Source of the DNA: Acidocella aromatica
GTDB lineage: Bacteria; Pseudomonadota; Alphaproteobacteria; Acetobacterales; Acetobacteraceae
Direction: 5' to 3'
Assembly: GCF_014201825.1 (NCBI RefSeq)
Contig: NZ_JACHFJ010000008.1
Span: forward strand, 1 to 64,000
Length of the DNA stretch: 64,000 nt
The notes beneath the pieces are model-generated. The model did no database searches and was not told the origin of the DNA. It worked only from the letters and a program-made list of their open reading frames with translations. Position 1 is the stretch's first letter. Each line of letters begins with the position of its first letter. The translations under genes were made by a program, and so were the position numbers. This document shows positions 47,057 through 57,081 of the stretch, piece by piece.

Positions 47057-47490
47057 CGGTTTTTCCAGGGGTTGGGCACATGCAGCCGCGCCAGGATGCG
47101 AGCCTCCTCGGACTCCATCTCCCGCGCCTCGCCGGCATGGTGGTGGTCGTAGCCGTGCAGGTGCAGCGCGCCATGCACCAGAAGATGCTGCAAATGCTGG
47201 GTGATGCTCTTGCTCTCGCGTGCCGCTTCGCGCGCCACCACGCCAAAGGCCAGAAGCATTTCCGGCGGGTTGGCGTAGGTTAGCACGTTGGTTGGCTTGT
47301 TCTTGCCGCGGTCGCGGTAGTTCAGCCGCTTTACTGTGCGGTCGTCGGTAAGCACCACGCCGGCGCCGCAGCCGGCGGCTTGCAGCGTGCGCCGTACAAT
47401 AAGGGACAAATGCCGCACATGCCGGCGCCAGCGCCGGTCAGTGACGATAATCTCAGCTCCCCCGAAGGGGCTTATACTTCCAGGTTCCAT
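47053..47490 (-). CDS. ybeY: Endoribonuclease YbeY
   Basis: A metal-dependent RNase needed for 16S rRNA maturation. The zinc site H-x3-H-x5-H is in [14 protein letters not shown] near residue 105, with the substrate-region sequence KPTNVLTY before it. ATG 47490 gives 145 residues; the frame is open upstream into phoH but without family sequence. Overlap with corC is 4 bases. Confidence 0.92.
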   Translation of the reverse strand: MEPGSISPFGGAEIIVTDRRWRRHVRHLSLIVRRTLQAAGCGAGVVLTDDRTVKRLNYRDRGKNKPTNVLTYANPPEMLLAFGVVAREAARESKSITQHLQHLLVHGALHLHGYDHHHAGEAREMESEEARILARLHVPNPWKNR

Positions 47491-47542
47491 CTGTACGTCA
47501 GTCTGTTTGCAAACCCGCCGGAGCAAGTCAACAAGCAGCCTG

Positions 47543-48565
47543 TCAGCCCTGCTTTTCGCGGGCGTGTTCCTTGGCTGCCGCGTGGCGCTGGTCGTAGGCT
47601 TCCACGATGCGCCCAACGAGCGGATGGCGCACGACGTCGGAATTGGCGAAGCGCGCCACGCCGATGCCCTGGATGCCTTCCAGCGTCTCCAGCGCGTCCG
47701 CCAGACCCGAGCGGGTGTTGGGGGGGAGGTCGATCTGCGAGAGGTCCCCGGTAATGACCATGCGCGTGCCTTCGCCCATGCGGGTCAGGAACATCTTCAT
47801 CTGCACCGGGGTGGTGTTCTGGGCTTCGTCGAGGATGACAAAGGCGTGGGCCAGCGTGCGGCCGCGCATGAAGGCGAGTGGGGCGATCTCGATCTCGCCG
47901 GTGGTGAGGCGCTTGGTGAATTGCTCCCCGGGGAGCATTTCGTTCAGCGCGTCGTAGAGCGGGCGCAGGTAAGGGTCCACCTTCTCCTTCATGTCGCCGG
48001 GCAGGAAGCCGAGGCGCTCGCCAGCTTCCACCGCCGGGCGGGAGAGCACGATGCGGTCCACCTTGCCGGAGGTGAGCATCGCCACCGCCTGGGCTACGGC
48101 GAGGTAGGTTTTGCCCGTGCCGGCGGGGCCCATGGCGAACACCATCTCATGCTTGGCCAGCAGTTCCATATAGGCGGCCTGGCCGTTGCTGCGCGGGCCG
48201 ACGGCACCTTTGCGGGTGCGGATGGCGGGCATGTCCGACAGCGGGAGGCGCGGCTCGGTGGCCGGGTCGGTCATGCGCAGAACGGCGTCCACCTTTGGGC
48301 CATCGATCATCTCTCCTCGTTCCAATTGCCGGTAAAGGGCGGCCAGCGCGGCTTCCGCCACGGCCATCTGTTCCGGCGTGCCGGAGATGGAGATGCGGTT
48401 GCCGCGGCAGGCTAAACGCACGCCGAGACGCTGCTCGATGCGGGCGAGATGGCGGTCGTGATCTCCGAGCAGCAACGACAGCAGTGCGTTGTCGCCGAAG
48501 GTCATGGTGAGAGGGCGCGCCAGCGGGGCGGGATTGGGGGGGGATGAGATGATGATCTGGCTCAA
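47543..48565 (-). CDS. phoH: PhoH-like ATPase
   Basis: A P-loop ATPase of the PhoH family, possibly acting on RNA with YbeY. Walker A is [16 protein letters not shown] near residue 148 and Walker [13 protein letters not shown] near 248. A KH-like N-terminal domain ([26 protein letters not shown]) is visible. The 340 residues are standard. It sits between miaB (4-base overlap) and ybeY. Confidence 0.93.
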   Translation of the reverse strand: MSQIIISSPPNPAPLARPLTMTFGDNALLSLLLGDHDRHLARIEQRLGVRLACRGNRISISGTPEQMAVAEAALAALYRQLERGEMIDGPKVDAVLRMTDPATEPRLPLSDMPAIRTRKGAVGPRSNGQAAYMELLAKHEMVFAMGPAGTGKTYLAVAQAVAMLTSGKVDRIVLSRPAVEAGERLGFLPGDMKEKVDPYLRPLYDALNEMLPGEQFTKRLTTGEIEIAPLAFMRGRTLAHAFVILDEAQNTTPVQMKMFLTRMGEGTRMVITGDLSQIDLPPNTRSGLADALETLEGIQGIGVARFANSDVVRHPLVGRIVEAYDQRHAAAKEHAREKQG

Positions 48566-49920
48566 GCGGCGATTTGCTCCTTGCTGATGAGAGTGCCGAT
48601 AAGAGAATTGGGGTTGCTGCGGGTGATTTTCACCATGTGAATCTCACCGGTCAGTTCCGTCGGGTGCTCGACCACCACGGGGTTCAGCCAGAGCGAGCGC
48701 CCGGCGATCTGCCCCTCGTGACGGCCCTTGCTGGTGAACAGCACGGGCGTGGTCAGCCCCACGGTGGCGGCGTTGAACTCGTCCTGCTGGCGGCGCAGCT
48801 CGGCCTGCAGCTCGTAGAGGCGGGAATCTTTCACGTCCTCGGGGATTTGCCCCAGCCCGGCGGCAGGGGTGCCGGGGCGCGGGGAGTATTTGAAGGAATA
48901 GGCCAGGGCGAAGCCGGTTTCGCGGACCAGTTTCATCGTGTCCTGGAAGTCCGCCTCCGTCTCGCCGGGGTGACCGACGATGAAATCGGACGACAGGGCG
49001 ATGTCCGGCCGGGCGTTGCGGAGCTTGTCCACGATGCGTCGGAAGGCGTCGGCCTTGTGCTTGCGGTTCATGGCCTGGAGGATTTTGTCCGACCCGGACT
49101 GCACGGGCAGATGCAGGAAGGGCATGAGCTTGGCGTTGTCCCGGTGGGCCAGGATCAGCTCGTCATCCATGTCGTTGGGGTGGGAGGTGGTGTAGCGCAG
49201 GCGCTCCAGCCCCTCGATCTCGGAGAGTTCGGCCAGCAGGCGGGTAAGGCTCCACGTGGAGCCCGCCGGGCCCTCGCCGTGATAGGCGTTCACGTTTTGC
49301 CCCAGCAGCGCGATCTCCTTGGCTCCCTGCGCGACCATGCGCCGGGCCTCGGCCAGCACGCTCGCCACGGGGCGGGAGGCTTCCGCGCCGCGCGTATAGG
49401 GCACGACGCAGAAGGAGCAGAATTTGTCGCAGCCTTCCTGGATGGAGAGGAAGGAGACCACGCCTTGCGGGGCCGCGGTGTCCGGCAGGTGGTCGAATTT
49501 CTGCTCGGCGGGGAATTCTGTGTCGATCACCGCGCCCTGTTTACGGTGGGCCTGGGCGATGAGTTCCGGCAGGCGGTGATAGGCCTGGGGGCCGACCACG
49601 AGATCGACGAACGGGGCGCGCTGGGTGATCAACTCCCCCTCGGCCTGGGCGACGCAGCCGGTGACGGCGATCATCATCTCGCCGCCTTTCTCTTCCTTGA
49701 GCACGCGCAGGCGGCCGAGATTGGAGAATACCTTTTCCTCGGCGCGCTCGCGTATATGGCAGGTGTTCATGATCACCATGTCTGCCTCTTCCGGGCTGTT
49801 CACCGTGGTGTAGCCCAGGGGGCGGAGTACGTCCGCCATGCGTGCACTGTCGTACACGTTCATTTGGCAGCCATGAGTCACGACATGCAGTTTGCGGAGT
49901 TTGCGGTCCGTCGGGTTCAT
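48562..49920 (-). CDS. miaB: tRNA-2-methylthio-N6-dimethylallyladenosine synthase
   Basis: A radical-SAM enzyme that adds a methylthio group to i6A37 in tRNA. The N-terminal UPF0004 domain has [13 protein letters not shown] and [13 protein letters not shown] with cluster cysteines; the radical-SAM site is GCDKFCSFC; a C-terminal TRAM domain ends the protein. The 452 residues begin at ATG 49920. The frame stays open far upstream (to about 51.3 kb), but that part overlaps genes on the other strand and has no family sequence. A parS-like palindrome lies inside at 49248-49263. Confidence 0.95.
   Translation of the reverse strand: MNPTDRKLRKLHVVTHGCQMNVYDSARMADVLRPLGYTTVNSPEEADMVIMNTCHIRERAEEKVFSNLGRLRVLKEEKGGEMMIAVTGCVAQAEGELITQRAPFVDLVVGPQAYHRLPELIAQAHRKQGAVIDTEFPAEQKFDHLPDTAAPQGVVSFLSIQEGCDKFCSFCVVPYTRGAEASRPVASVLAEARRMVAQGAKEIALLGQNVNAYHGEGPAGSTWSLTRLLAELSEIEGLERLRYTTSHPNDMDDELILAHRDNAKLMPFLHLPVQSGSDKILQAMNRKHKADAFRRIVDKLRNARPDIALSSDFIVGHPGETEADFQDTMKLVRETGFALAYSFKYSPRPGTPAAGLGQIPEDVKDSRLYELQAELRRQQDEFNAATVGLTTPVLFTSKGRHEGQIAGRSLWLNPVVVEHPTELTGEIHMVKITRSNPNSLIGTLISKEQIAA
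49248..49263. other. parS-like site 4, inside miaB
   Basis: The perfect 16-base palindrome GGCTCCACGTGGAGCC inside the miaB coding sequence, about 23 kb from the putative origin. It matches the TGCTCC variant except at the two outermost bases. Confidence 0.6.
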
Positions 49921-50134
49921 ACGTCTAAGTCCATCCGGTTTTGCCGGACGGAAAAGCGCGTGGTGAAGAGACAGGTCAAGCGCAAATTCACTGAGCTCCC
50001 CGTAAACCTGATGCAATTTCGCTACGGCTGACCGCGCCGTGTCAAGAAAAATCGGGTTGAGCTTTGGCTTCGGCGGGTTTTTGGCAAGAGGGACGGAAAG
50101 ATAACAGACCCGCAATGGGAGGGGATGGCGGGAT

Positions 50135-50162
50135 TTGATTACGCCGTGGCACCGCCTATATG
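50135..50162 (+). promoter_or_regulatory. Promoter of the DUF1285-nudix-cca operon
   Basis: TTGATT and TATATG are spaced by 16 bases, 40 bases before the GTG start at 50203. This fits a sigma-70-type promoter. The remaining miaB/DUF1285 gap shows no gene; a small hairpin CCGG-CAAAA-CCGG lies in the miaB leader near 49934. Confidence 0.5.
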
Positions 50163-50202
50163 GAGTGCAATCTGGCTGTGGCGGTAATGGAAATAACGGA
50201 TC

Positions 50203-50766
50203 GTGAACGAAAGGGCTGAGGAACCTGGCGCGGCGGCGCATGTCGGCCGTTGCACCGTGGAGCACGGTGAGCTTCCGTTCCTGATCAGGCGCGACGGCAC
50301 TTGGCTGTATAAGGGCAGCCCGATCGCCCGCAAGGAGATGGTCTGCCTGTTTTCCTCCGTGCTGACGCGCGACGAGGACGGGCAGTATCTGCTGGAGACG
50401 CCCGTGGAGCGCGGGCGGATAGAGGTGGAGGATGCCCCGCTGGTGGCCGTGGAGATGAGCTGGAAGGGCCACGGGCGCGACCAAGTGCTGTGTTTCCGCA
50501 CCAATACCGATAAATGCATCACCGCTGGGCCTGAGCATCCGATCCGCATCGCGCATGATTTGCTCAGTTGCGAGCCGACGCCGTATCTTCATGTGCGTGA
50601 TGGCAGAGGCAGATACCCGATCGAGGCGCGGATATGCCGCGCGACCTATTACGAGATGGTGGCCCTGGCCGAACCAGGAATGCTGCGCGGGCGCGAGGTG
50701 CTGGGGGTGTGGAGCAAGGGGGCGTTTTTCTCGCTGGGTGATCTCGCCTCCTGCTGCGAAGACTGA
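50203..50766 (+). CDS. DUF1285 family protein
   Basis: A conserved alphaproteobacterial protein of unknown function; structures of relatives show a pair of small beta domains. Family sequences are [31 protein letters not shown] in parts, [21 protein letters not shown], and [14 protein letters not shown]. 187 residues, GTG start. It is followed 6 bases later by the Nudix gene and then the CCA transferase, an order seen in several alphaproteobacteria. Confidence 0.88.
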   Translation: MNERAEEPGAAAHVGRCTVEHGELPFLIRRDGTWLYKGSPIARKEMVCLFSSVLTRDEDGQYLLETPVERGRIEVEDAPLVAVEMSWKGHGRDQVLCFRTNTDKCITAGPEHPIRIAHDLLSCEPTPYLHVRDGRGRYPIEARICRATYYEMVALAEPGMLRGREVLGVWSKGAFFSLGDLASCCED

Positions 50767-50772
50767 GCGGCC

Positions 50773-51342
50773 TTGGCCGTGCCCCTGACCGAGGCGGAAT
50801 TGCGCCGCAGGCTGCCGCCTGGGTTTGGCCATGCCCGGCTTTCCGCGCCGAGACACAAGCCGGCGGCGGTGCTGGTGGCGCTGGAGCCGGAGCGGGGAGT
50901 GTGGCTGACCCGGCGCGCGGCGGCGATGCCGAGCCATGCGGGGCAGGTGTCTTTTCCTGGTGGCAAGATCGAGCCGCAGGATGACTCGCCCGAGGCGGCG
51001 GCGCTGCGCGAGGCGCAGGAGGAGATCGGGCTGGACCCGGGATGCGTGGAAATCCTCGGGCGGATGGATGACCATGTGACCCTGACCGGGTTCCATATCG
51101 CCCCGGTGATCGGGCTGGTGCCCAAAAACGTGCAATTGCGGGCGGAGCCGGGCGAGGTGGAGGAGATTTTCTGCCTGTCCTTCGAGGTGCTGTTGGACCC
51201 GGCGTTGCCGCGTCGGCGCCGGGCGGTGATGAGCGGGCGGGAGCTGGCCTTCTATATCTGGCCGCATCGGGACCATGTGATCTGGGGTGCGACGGGAGAG
51301 ATGCTGCGCCGTTTGGCCCTGCGGTTGCGGGGGGAGGAATGA
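50773..51342 (+). CDS. Nudix hydrolase, CoA pyrophosphatase type
   Basis: Cleaves a nucleoside diphosphate linked to another group; the NudL/YeaB-type box suggests CoA or related pyrophosphates. The Nudix box runs GGKIEPQDD to [10 protein letters not shown]. The NudL-like sequence SFPGGK and the N-terminal [17 protein letters not shown] are present. 189 residues, starting TTG 50773. It overlaps the cca gene by ATGA. Confidence 0.9.
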   Translation: MAVPLTEAELRRRLPPGFGHARLSAPRHKPAAVLVALEPERGVWLTRRAAAMPSHAGQVSFPGGKIEPQDDSPEAAALREAQEEIGLDPGCVEILGRMDDHVTLTGFHIAPVIGLVPKNVQLRAEPGEVEEIFCLSFEVLLDPALPRRRRAVMSGRELAFYIWPHRDHVIWGATGEMLRRLALRLRGEE

Positions 51343-52502
51343 TAACCCTGCCCGGCATGGACCGCGTGTGGGATGCGCTGCCCGAGGCGCGGATGGTGGG
51401 CGGCGCAGTGCGCGACATGCTGGTCGGGTGCCCGGTGGCGGATGTGGATTTCGCCTCGCCGCTGGCGCCAGAGGTGGTGATAAAGCGCGCCCGCGCGGCG
51501 GGGTTGAAGGCGGTGCCGACAGGGCTGGCGCATGGCACGATTACGGTGGTCGCCGAGGGGCAGGGCTTTGAGGTGACGACGTTGCGCCGTGATGTGGCGA
51601 CCGACGGGCGGCATGCCGTGGTGGAATTCACCGACGACTGGCGCGAGGATGCGAGCCGCCGGGACTTCACCATCAACGCCATGTCCGCGACGCGGGACGG
51701 CACGATTTACGATTATTTTGGCGGGCGGGCGGATCTGGCTGCTGGCCGGGTGCGGTTTGTGGGCGAGGCGGCGACGCGCATCCGGGAGGATTATCTGCGG
51801 GTGCTGCGCTTTTTCCGCTTCTATGCCCGCTATGCGCGGGGGGAGCCCGATGCGGAGGCGGTGGCGGCGATTGTGGCGCTGCGCGAGGGGGTGAAGAGCC
51901 TCTCGGCAGAGCGGGTGTGGAGCGAGATCAAGCTGATTTTGAAGGCCGCCGATCCGGTGCCCGCGCTGCGGCTGATGGTGGGCACGGGCGTGCTCGAGTT
52001 GCTGTTGCCGGGGGCGGATGTGGAGCGTCTGGCCGGCTTGGTGGCGCGGGGTGCGCCGGTGGACTCGTTGCTGCGGGTGGCGGCTTTGGGGCCTGGCGAG
52101 GTGGCGGACTTTGCCAAACGCTGGAAGTTGAGCCGGGCCGAGGAGGTGCGGCTGGAAAAGCTGATGCGCAGGGAGATGCCGCGCCCGGAGGATGACGATG
52201 CGGCGTTGCGCCGGGCGCTGGCGGCGGATGACGCGGCGGTGCTGATGGACCGGAGTTGGCTTTATGGCGATGCCGGTCCTGGCTGGGAGAGCCTGCGGGC
52301 AAGGCTGCCCGGGTTGGACCGCCCGGTATTTCCGCTGCAGGGGCGAGATTTGGCGGCTCTGGGGGTGTCGCCTGGGCCACGCATGGGCGTGTTGCTGCGC
52401 ATGGCCCAGGATTGGTGGCTGGCGGGTGGCTGTGTGGCTGACGCCGAAGCCTGCCGCGCCTGGGTTTTAGAGGAGGCTGGAAAGATCAGCCCTTTAAAGT
52501 AA
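51339..52502 (+). CDS. cca: CCA tRNA nucleotidyltransferase / poly(A) polymerase family
   Basis: Adds or repairs the CCA end of tRNA. The nucleotidyltransferase start [13 protein letters not shown] and the metal pair DVDFAS are near residues 18-40. [11 protein letters not shown] and [18 protein letters not shown] are the neck-domain signatures. 387 residues. Coupled to the Nudix gene by ATGA. Being the only member here, CCA addition is more likely than polyadenylation, but sequence alone does not separate the two. Downstream lies hairpin repeat copy D. Confidence 0.9.
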   Translation: MITLPGMDRVWDALPEARMVGGAVRDMLVGCPVADVDFASPLAPEVVIKRARAAGLKAVPTGLAHGTITVVAEGQGFEVTTLRRDVATDGRHAVVEFTDDWREDASRRDFTINAMSATRDGTIYDYFGGRADLAAGRVRFVGEAATRIREDYLRVLRFFRFYARYARGEPDAEAVAAIVALREGVKSLSAERVWSEIKLILKAADPVPALRLMVGTGVLELLLPGADVERLAGLVARGAPVDSLLRVAALGPGEVADFAKRWKLSRAEEVRLEKLMRREMPRPEDDDAALRRALAADDAAVLMDRSWLYGDAGPGWESLRARLPGLDRPVFPLQGRDLAALGVSPGPRMGVLLRMAQDWWLAGGCVADAEACRAWVLEEAGKISPLK

Positions 52503-52503
52503 C

Positions 52504-52618
52504 AATAAGTTCTTGGTGCAGCTTTTTTCAAAAGCCGCAAAGGAAATGCCGCCCTTTGTGGAAAAAGGGCGGCACCCAAAAACTTTTATAAACTTATTCA
52601 AGAGGTTGTTTTGAGACA
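52504..52618 (+). repeat. Hairpin repeat family, copy D (two hairpins)
   Basis: Between convergent cca and kup. Order of parts: AAGTTCTTGGTGCAGC, hairpin 1 with AAAAGCCGC, a short spacer, hairpin 2 with perfect arms GCCGCCCTTT / AAAGGGCGGC (52548-52573), then ACCCAAAAACTTTTATAAAC, TTATTCAA and GTTGTTTTGA. It parallels copy B and can end both genes. Confidence 0.8.
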
Positions 52619-52623
52619 GCCCC

Positions 52624-54516
52624 TTAAACCGCGATGCGCACACCTAGCTCGACCACGCGGTCGCTCGGAATACGGAAGAATTCGGTGGCCGAGATGGCGT
52701 TGCGGGCCATGAACAGGAACAGCCAGCGGCGGATAAAGCGCAGCTTGGGCACCGAGGCGGGTACCACGGTCTCGCGGCCCAGGAAGTAGCTGGCCTGCAT
52801 GGCTTTGAAGTCGATGCCCTGGGCGGAGAGGCTCTCCAGCGCCTGTGGTACGTTCGGGCTCTCCATGAAGCCGTAATACAGCGTCACCTTATAGATGCCC
52901 GGCGCGGCCTCCTCGGCCTTCACCCGGTCGGCGGGGTCGGCGTAGGGAACATCCATGTTGCGCACGGTGACGAAGAACACCTGCTCGTGCAGCACCTTGT
53001 TGTGCTTGAGGTTGTGCAGCAGCGCGTTCGGCACGAAGTCCAGATTGCCAGTCATGAACACCGCGGTGCCAGGCACGCGCACGATGCGCGATTGCGGCAG
53101 GCGGGCCAGGAAGGAGGACAGGGGCAGGGAGTCCTGCACCCAGCGGGCCATGATCAGCCCGCGGCCGCGGCGCCAGGTGGTCATGACCAGGATGATGCTG
53201 AGGCCAATGGCCAGAGGCACCCAGCCGCCCTCGAAAATCTTCATCGAGTTGGCTGCGAAGAAGGCGAAATCCGCGATGCCGATAGCGCCGAAGACGGCGA
53301 TCACCGCCCAGCGCATCCAGCCGAACTGGCGGCGGTAAACGAAGGCGGCGAGGGCGTTGTCGCACAAAAAGGTGCCGGTGACGGCGATGCCGTAGGCCGA
53401 CGCCAGGGCGGCGCTGGAGCCGAAGGTGAGCACCAGCATCACCACGCCTATGGCGAGGATGGTGTTGATCTGGGGCACGTAGATCTGGCCCGCCTCCATG
53501 GCGCTGGTGTGGCGGACCTCCATGCGCGGCAACAGGCCGAGCTGCACGCACATGCGCGAGACCGAGAACGCGCCGGTGATGACCGCTTGGCTGGCGATGA
53601 CCGTGGCCAGGGTGGCGAGCATGATCATCGGCACCTGCAGCACGTGCGGGGCGAGCTTATAGAAGGGGTTGTCGGCCGCCGAGGGGTCGGAGATGACCAG
53701 AGCGCCCTGGCCGTAATAGTTAAGGATGAGGCATGGCAGCACGAAGAACAGCCAGGAGACGCGGATCGGCTTTTTGCCGAAATGGCTCATGTCGGCATAG
53801 AGCGCCTCGGCACCCGTGACGGCCAGCACCACGGCGCCCAGCGTGACGAAGGCCATGGTGTCGTGGTTGATGAGGAATTCGATGCCGAAGCTGGGGCTGA
53901 GCGCCTCCAGAACGAAGGGGTGGTGGAGGATCTGGACGAAACCGAGACTGCCAAGTGTGAGGAACCAGAGCACCATGACCGGGCCGAAAGCGCGGCCGAC
54001 CTTGCCCGTGCCGTGGCGCTGCACCAGGAACAAAAAGAGAATAACGAACAGGGCGATGGGTAGGACGAGATGGGAGGTCTCGGGAGAGACGACCTGGATG
54101 CCCTCGACCGCCGAGAGGATGGAAATGGCGGGGGTGATCACGCCGTCGCCAAAGAACAGCCCGGCGCCGACGATGCCGATCAGGCCCAGTACGGTGCGGG
54201 TGCGGTCGCTGCGGGAGACGCGGCTGGCGAGCGCCATGAGGGAGAGCGTGCCGCCCTCGCCGTTATTGTCGGCGCGCATGATCAAGGTGACGTATTTCAG
54301 CGTCACCGTGATGATCAGCGCCCAGGTGATGAGGGAGAGCATGCCCAGCACGTCGGCGTTGGTGAGCCTGCCGTGTGTGAAGTAGCTGAGGCAGGTCTGT
54401 AGCGCGTAAAGCGGGCTGGTGCCGATGTCGCCATAAACAACGCCGAGAACGCCGATGAGGGCGCCAAGACGCAGTTGTTCGCTGGCACCCGTTCCGTGGT
54501 GCGGATCAGAACTCAT
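52624..54516 (-). CDS. kup: Low-affinity potassium uptake protein Kup
   Basis: A K+/H+ symporter of the KUP/HAK/KT family. About twelve transmembrane segments lie in residues 20-450, starting [18 protein letters not shown], the family signature, then [16 protein letters not shown] cytoplasmic C-terminal domain follows. 630 residues, full length. It stands alone between copy D and the mltA gene. Confidence 0.95.
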   Translation of the reverse strand: MSSDPHHGTGASEQLRLGALIGVLGVVYGDIGTSPLYALQTCLSYFTHGRLTNADVLGMLSLITWALIITVTLKYVTLIMRADNNGEGGTLSLMALASRVSRSDRTRTVLGLIGIVGAGLFFGDGVITPAISILSAVEGIQVVSPETSHLVLPIALFVILFLFLVQRHGTGKVGRAFGPVMVLWFLTLGSLGFVQILHHPFVLEALSPSFGIEFLINHDTMAFVTLGAVVLAVTGAEALYADMSHFGKKPIRVSWLFFVLPCLILNYYGQGALVISDPSAADNPFYKLAPHVLQVPMIMLATLATVIASQAVITGAFSVSRMCVQLGLLPRMEVRHTSAMEAGQIYVPQINTILAIGVVMLVLTFGSSAALASAYGIAVTGTFLCDNALAAFVYRRQFGWMRWAVIAVFGAIGIADFAFFAANSMKIFEGGWVPLAIGLSIILVMTTWRRGRGLIMARWVQDSLPLSSFLARLPQSRIVRVPGTAVFMTGNLDFVPNALLHNLKHNKVLHEQVFFVTVRNMDVPYADPADRVKAEEAAPGIYKVTLYYGFMESPNVPQALESLSAQGIDFKAMQASYFLGRETVVPASVPKLRFIRRWLFLFMARNAISATEFFRIPSDRVVELGVRIAV

Positions 54517-54584
54517 TCATATCACCCTGATGCTTTTGAGCCGCCGCTGTAGCCGGTTTGGCGCGGCGGCGGCAAGTTCATGCC

Positions 54585-55703
54585 CTATTGCCCGGCCGGT
54601 TTGGGCAGCAGCACGAAAAGTTTACCGGGCTGGCGCATGGAGCCAGCGGTGGTTTCGGCATCGGCTCCGGCGCCAAAGAAGAGATCAGCCCGGTCAGGCC
54701 CCTGGATGCCGCCGCCCGTGTCCTGCGCGATGGTCAGGCGCTCGAGCGGGGATTGGGTGATTGGGTCCGTGGTGGCGACGAAAACCGGGGTGCCGAGGGG
54801 AATGACGGATTTGTCCACCGCCAGGGAGCGCCCGGCGGTGAGGGGCACGCCCAGCGACCCGGGGGCGCCTTCGTCATCCGGCAGATAGCCGAGCGGCTTG
54901 ATGAACACGTAGCGCGCGTTCTGCTCCATGATCCCCTGCGCCTCGGCGGGGTGGGCTTTCAGCCAAGCGGAGATGCTCTGGTAGCTGACATCGTCCGCCG
55001 CGAGATCGCCCTGCTGGACCAGGATGCGCCCGATGGGGGTGTAGGGCTGGCCGTTCTGGCCGCCGAAGCCTACCCGCAGGGTGCGGCCATTGGAGAGTAT
55101 GATGCGCCCCGAGCCCTGGATTTGCAGCATGAAGGCGTCCACCGGATCGGCCAGATAGGCGGTGACCGGGGTTTTGCGGTTCAGGGCCCCAGCGTCGATG
55201 GCGGAGCGGGGCAGGGAGGCGAGGGTGTCGTCCGCCGGTTTGGAATAGAGCGGCACCTTGTAGCCGGGCGCCGGGTTCTTGGAGCCGGGGAACTCGGGCT
55301 CGAAATAGCCGGTGATCAGGGCCTGGCCGGAGACGGCGTAGGGAACGAAATAGCTCTCGAAGAATTGACGCGCGGCGGTGTCATCGTTGGGGGCGATGGC
55401 CTTGGCGGCGGTGCAGGCGGCGGACCATTGCCCGGCCTGCCCGCCCGCGGATTGGGCGAGGCCAGAGCCGCCGAGCGATTGGTCGGGCGGCATGGTGGTG
55501 ATGGTCTTGCAGCCGGTGACGAAGGCTTCCAGCGCGCCGGAGGTGTTGTCGGTGCTCCAGCCGGGAAGATCCGAGAAGGAGACGGCGTTGCCGGGCGGGG
55601 CGCCGGGCAGGTTGAGCGTGGCGCTGGTTTGCGGCTGCACGCAGCTGGCCAGGGCAAGAAGGGAAAGAGCGGGCCAGAGATGGTTCTGGGAGAGGCGGGG
55701 CAT
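54585..55703 (-). CDS. mltA: Membrane-bound lytic transglycosylase A
   Basis: A lipoprotein that cleaves peptidoglycan glycan strands. The signal peptide ends in the lipobox LASC with Cys21. The MltA domain has TGYFEPEFPGS, LQIQGSGRI and LPNGRTLRVGFGGQNG-like sequence; the 3D domain has VPLTAGRSLAVD and the catalytic aspartate region QDTGGGIQGPDRADLF. 372 residues. It follows the Tim44-like gene by 7 bases, the usual alphaproteobacterial pairing. Confidence 0.93.
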   Translation of the reverse strand: MPRLSQNHLWPALSLLALASCVQPQTSATLNLPGAPPGNAVSFSDLPGWSTDNTSGALEAFVTGCKTITTMPPDQSLGGSGLAQSAGGQAGQWSAACTAAKAIAPNDDTAARQFFESYFVPYAVSGQALITGYFEPEFPGSKNPAPGYKVPLYSKPADDTLASLPRSAIDAGALNRKTPVTAYLADPVDAFMLQIQGSGRIILSNGRTLRVGFGGQNGQPYTPIGRILVQQGDLAADDVSYQSISAWLKAHPAEAQGIMEQNARYVFIKPLGYLPDDEGAPGSLGVPLTAGRSLAVDKSVIPLGTPVFVATTDPITQSPLERLTIAQDTGGGIQGPDRADLFFGAGADAETTAGSMRQPGKLFVLLPKPAGQ

Positions 55704-55710
55704 GGGGGAA

Positions 55711-56388
55711 TCAGCCGGTGCGCGCGGCGGCGAGGCGCCAAGTAAGTTCGGGGCCTTTGAGGTTGCGCTCGAATGTCCAGAGATCGGTGAGCTCGGTCAC
55801 GGCGTCGGTGCCGATCTTGGGGTGGCCTTCGGCGTCCAGCACCATGTTCACCTGGTCCGAGGTGAAGCGGACGATGATGGCGGCGGTGTCGCCCAGGAGC
55901 TGGGCGTCCTCGATGCGGGCTTCGGGGATGGATTTGATCTCGGTCTGGTGGCGTTCGGCCGCCTGCTCGCGCGCGGTGATGGCGGCCTCAAAAGTCTCAA
56001 ACACATGCTCGGTGAGCAGGGGCTTGAGCGCCGTGCGGTCGCCGGCGGCGAAGGCGGTGACGATGAGGCGGAAGGAGGTCTCGGCCTGGGACAGGAATTG
56101 CGGCGGGTCGAAATGCTGGTCGCGGCTGACGATCTGCATCAGCTTCTGGCCCAGGGGAGAGCCGGGATCCGGCACCACATGGCCGGATTGCACGGGGAAG
56201 GCCTGACCCTCGATGACTGGGCCGGAAGCCTGGCCGGGTGCGGGACCCTGGGGCATGGGCGGACGCTCGAACCCCACGCGGCGGCCAAGCACGCCACGCA
56301 GACGCAGGACGAGGAAGATCGCCACGCCTGCGAAGCTAATAAGGATGACGGGGAAACCGCCAAGGGATTGTAACGCGTTTGCCTGCAC
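55711..56388 (-). CDS. Tim44-like domain protein (TimA)
   Basis: A bacterial relative of the mitochondrial import protein Tim44. An N-terminal transmembrane segment (FPVILISFAGVAIFLVLRLRG) anchors it; a proline-rich linker follows; the Tim44 fold lies at the C-terminus with AETSFRLIVTAFAAGDRTALKPLL and LTDLWTFERNLKGPELTWRLAAA. GTG 56388 is preferred over a TTG at 56418; both are weak. About 225 residues. Paired with mltA, suggesting an envelope role. Confidence 0.88.
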   Translation of the reverse strand: MQANALQSLGGFPVILISFAGVAIFLVLRLRGVLGRRVGFERPPMPQGPAPGQASGPVIEGQAFPVQSGHVVPDPGSPLGQKLMQIVSRDQHFDPPQFLSQAETSFRLIVTAFAAGDRTALKPLLTEHVFETFEAAITAREQAAERHQTEIKSIPEARIEDAQLLGDTAAIIVRFTSDQVNMVLDAEGHPKIGTDAVTELTDLWTFERNLKGPELTWRLAAARTG

Positions 56389-56525
56389 TGAACCCTCTAT
56401 CGGGAAACTCTGCGACAAGGCTTAGATGAAAGCAAGCGGCTGATCCAGGCTGGCCAACCCGGCCCCCCTGGGACATAAAAGCAGAGCCGGGCGCCGTGAG
56501 CGCCAGGGGAGTAGAAGGAAGAGAC

Positions 56526-57080
56526 ATGTTTCTGCTGCGCCATGGGCAAAGCTATTTCAATCTGCACTTCACCGAGACGAGGCGGGACCCGGGGATAGAG
56601 GATCCGGAGCTGACGCCGCTGGGGCATGAGCAGGCGCGGCGGGCGGCGGAAAAACTGCGCGACACCGGGCTGACGCGGGTCATCGTCTCGCCCTATACGC
56701 GGGCGCTGCAGACGGCCCAGCCCTTTTTGGCGCTGCCCGGGGTGAGCGTGGAGGTGATGCAGGAGGTGCGAGAGCGCACGGCCTTCGTGTGTGATATCGG
56801 CTCGTACCCCGAGGCGTTGGCGGAACGGTTTCCGCAACATGAGTTTGGGCATTTGCCGGCGCAATGGTGGCATGACGGGGAGGAGGACGAAGAGCAGACC
56901 AGGAGGCGGGCCGATGCGTTTCGCGCCGCCATGGCAGCCCGTGCCGACCACGGGACCACGCTGCTGGTCAGCCATTGGGGGTTTCTGCTGGCCCTGACCG
57001 GCGTGTCGGTGATGAATGGCGAGATGATTGAGTACGACCCGCGCGCCGAGGCGCCGGAACAGCTCGTGTGGAGGCCGTGA
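56526..57080 (+). CDS. Histidine phosphatase family protein
   Basis: A phosphoglycerate-mutase-like phosphatase of 184 residues. The catalytic LLRHGQS starts at residue 3, the second arginine is in VSPYTRALQTA, and the second histidine is in LLVSHWGFLLAL. ATG 56526 is chosen for its AGGAAGAG ribosome site; an upstream in-frame ATG at 56496 lacks one. The next gene starts two bases after the stop. The substrate is unknown. Confidence 0.9.
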   Translation: MFLLRHGQSYFNLHFTETRRDPGIEDPELTPLGHEQARRAAEKLRDTGLTRVIVSPYTRALQTAQPFLALPGVSVEVMQEVRERTAFVCDIGSYPEALAERFPQHEFGHLPAQWWHDGEEDEEQTRRRADAFRAAMAARADHGTTLLVSHWGFLLALTGVSVMNGEMIEYDPRAEAPEQLVWRP

Positions 57081-57081
57081 C

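Noticed and set aside
49921-51276. An upstream in-frame extension that would make MiaB 904 residues long
   Set aside because: It overlaps the DUF1285 and Nudix genes on the other strand and shows no family sequence; the standard MiaB start is at 49920.
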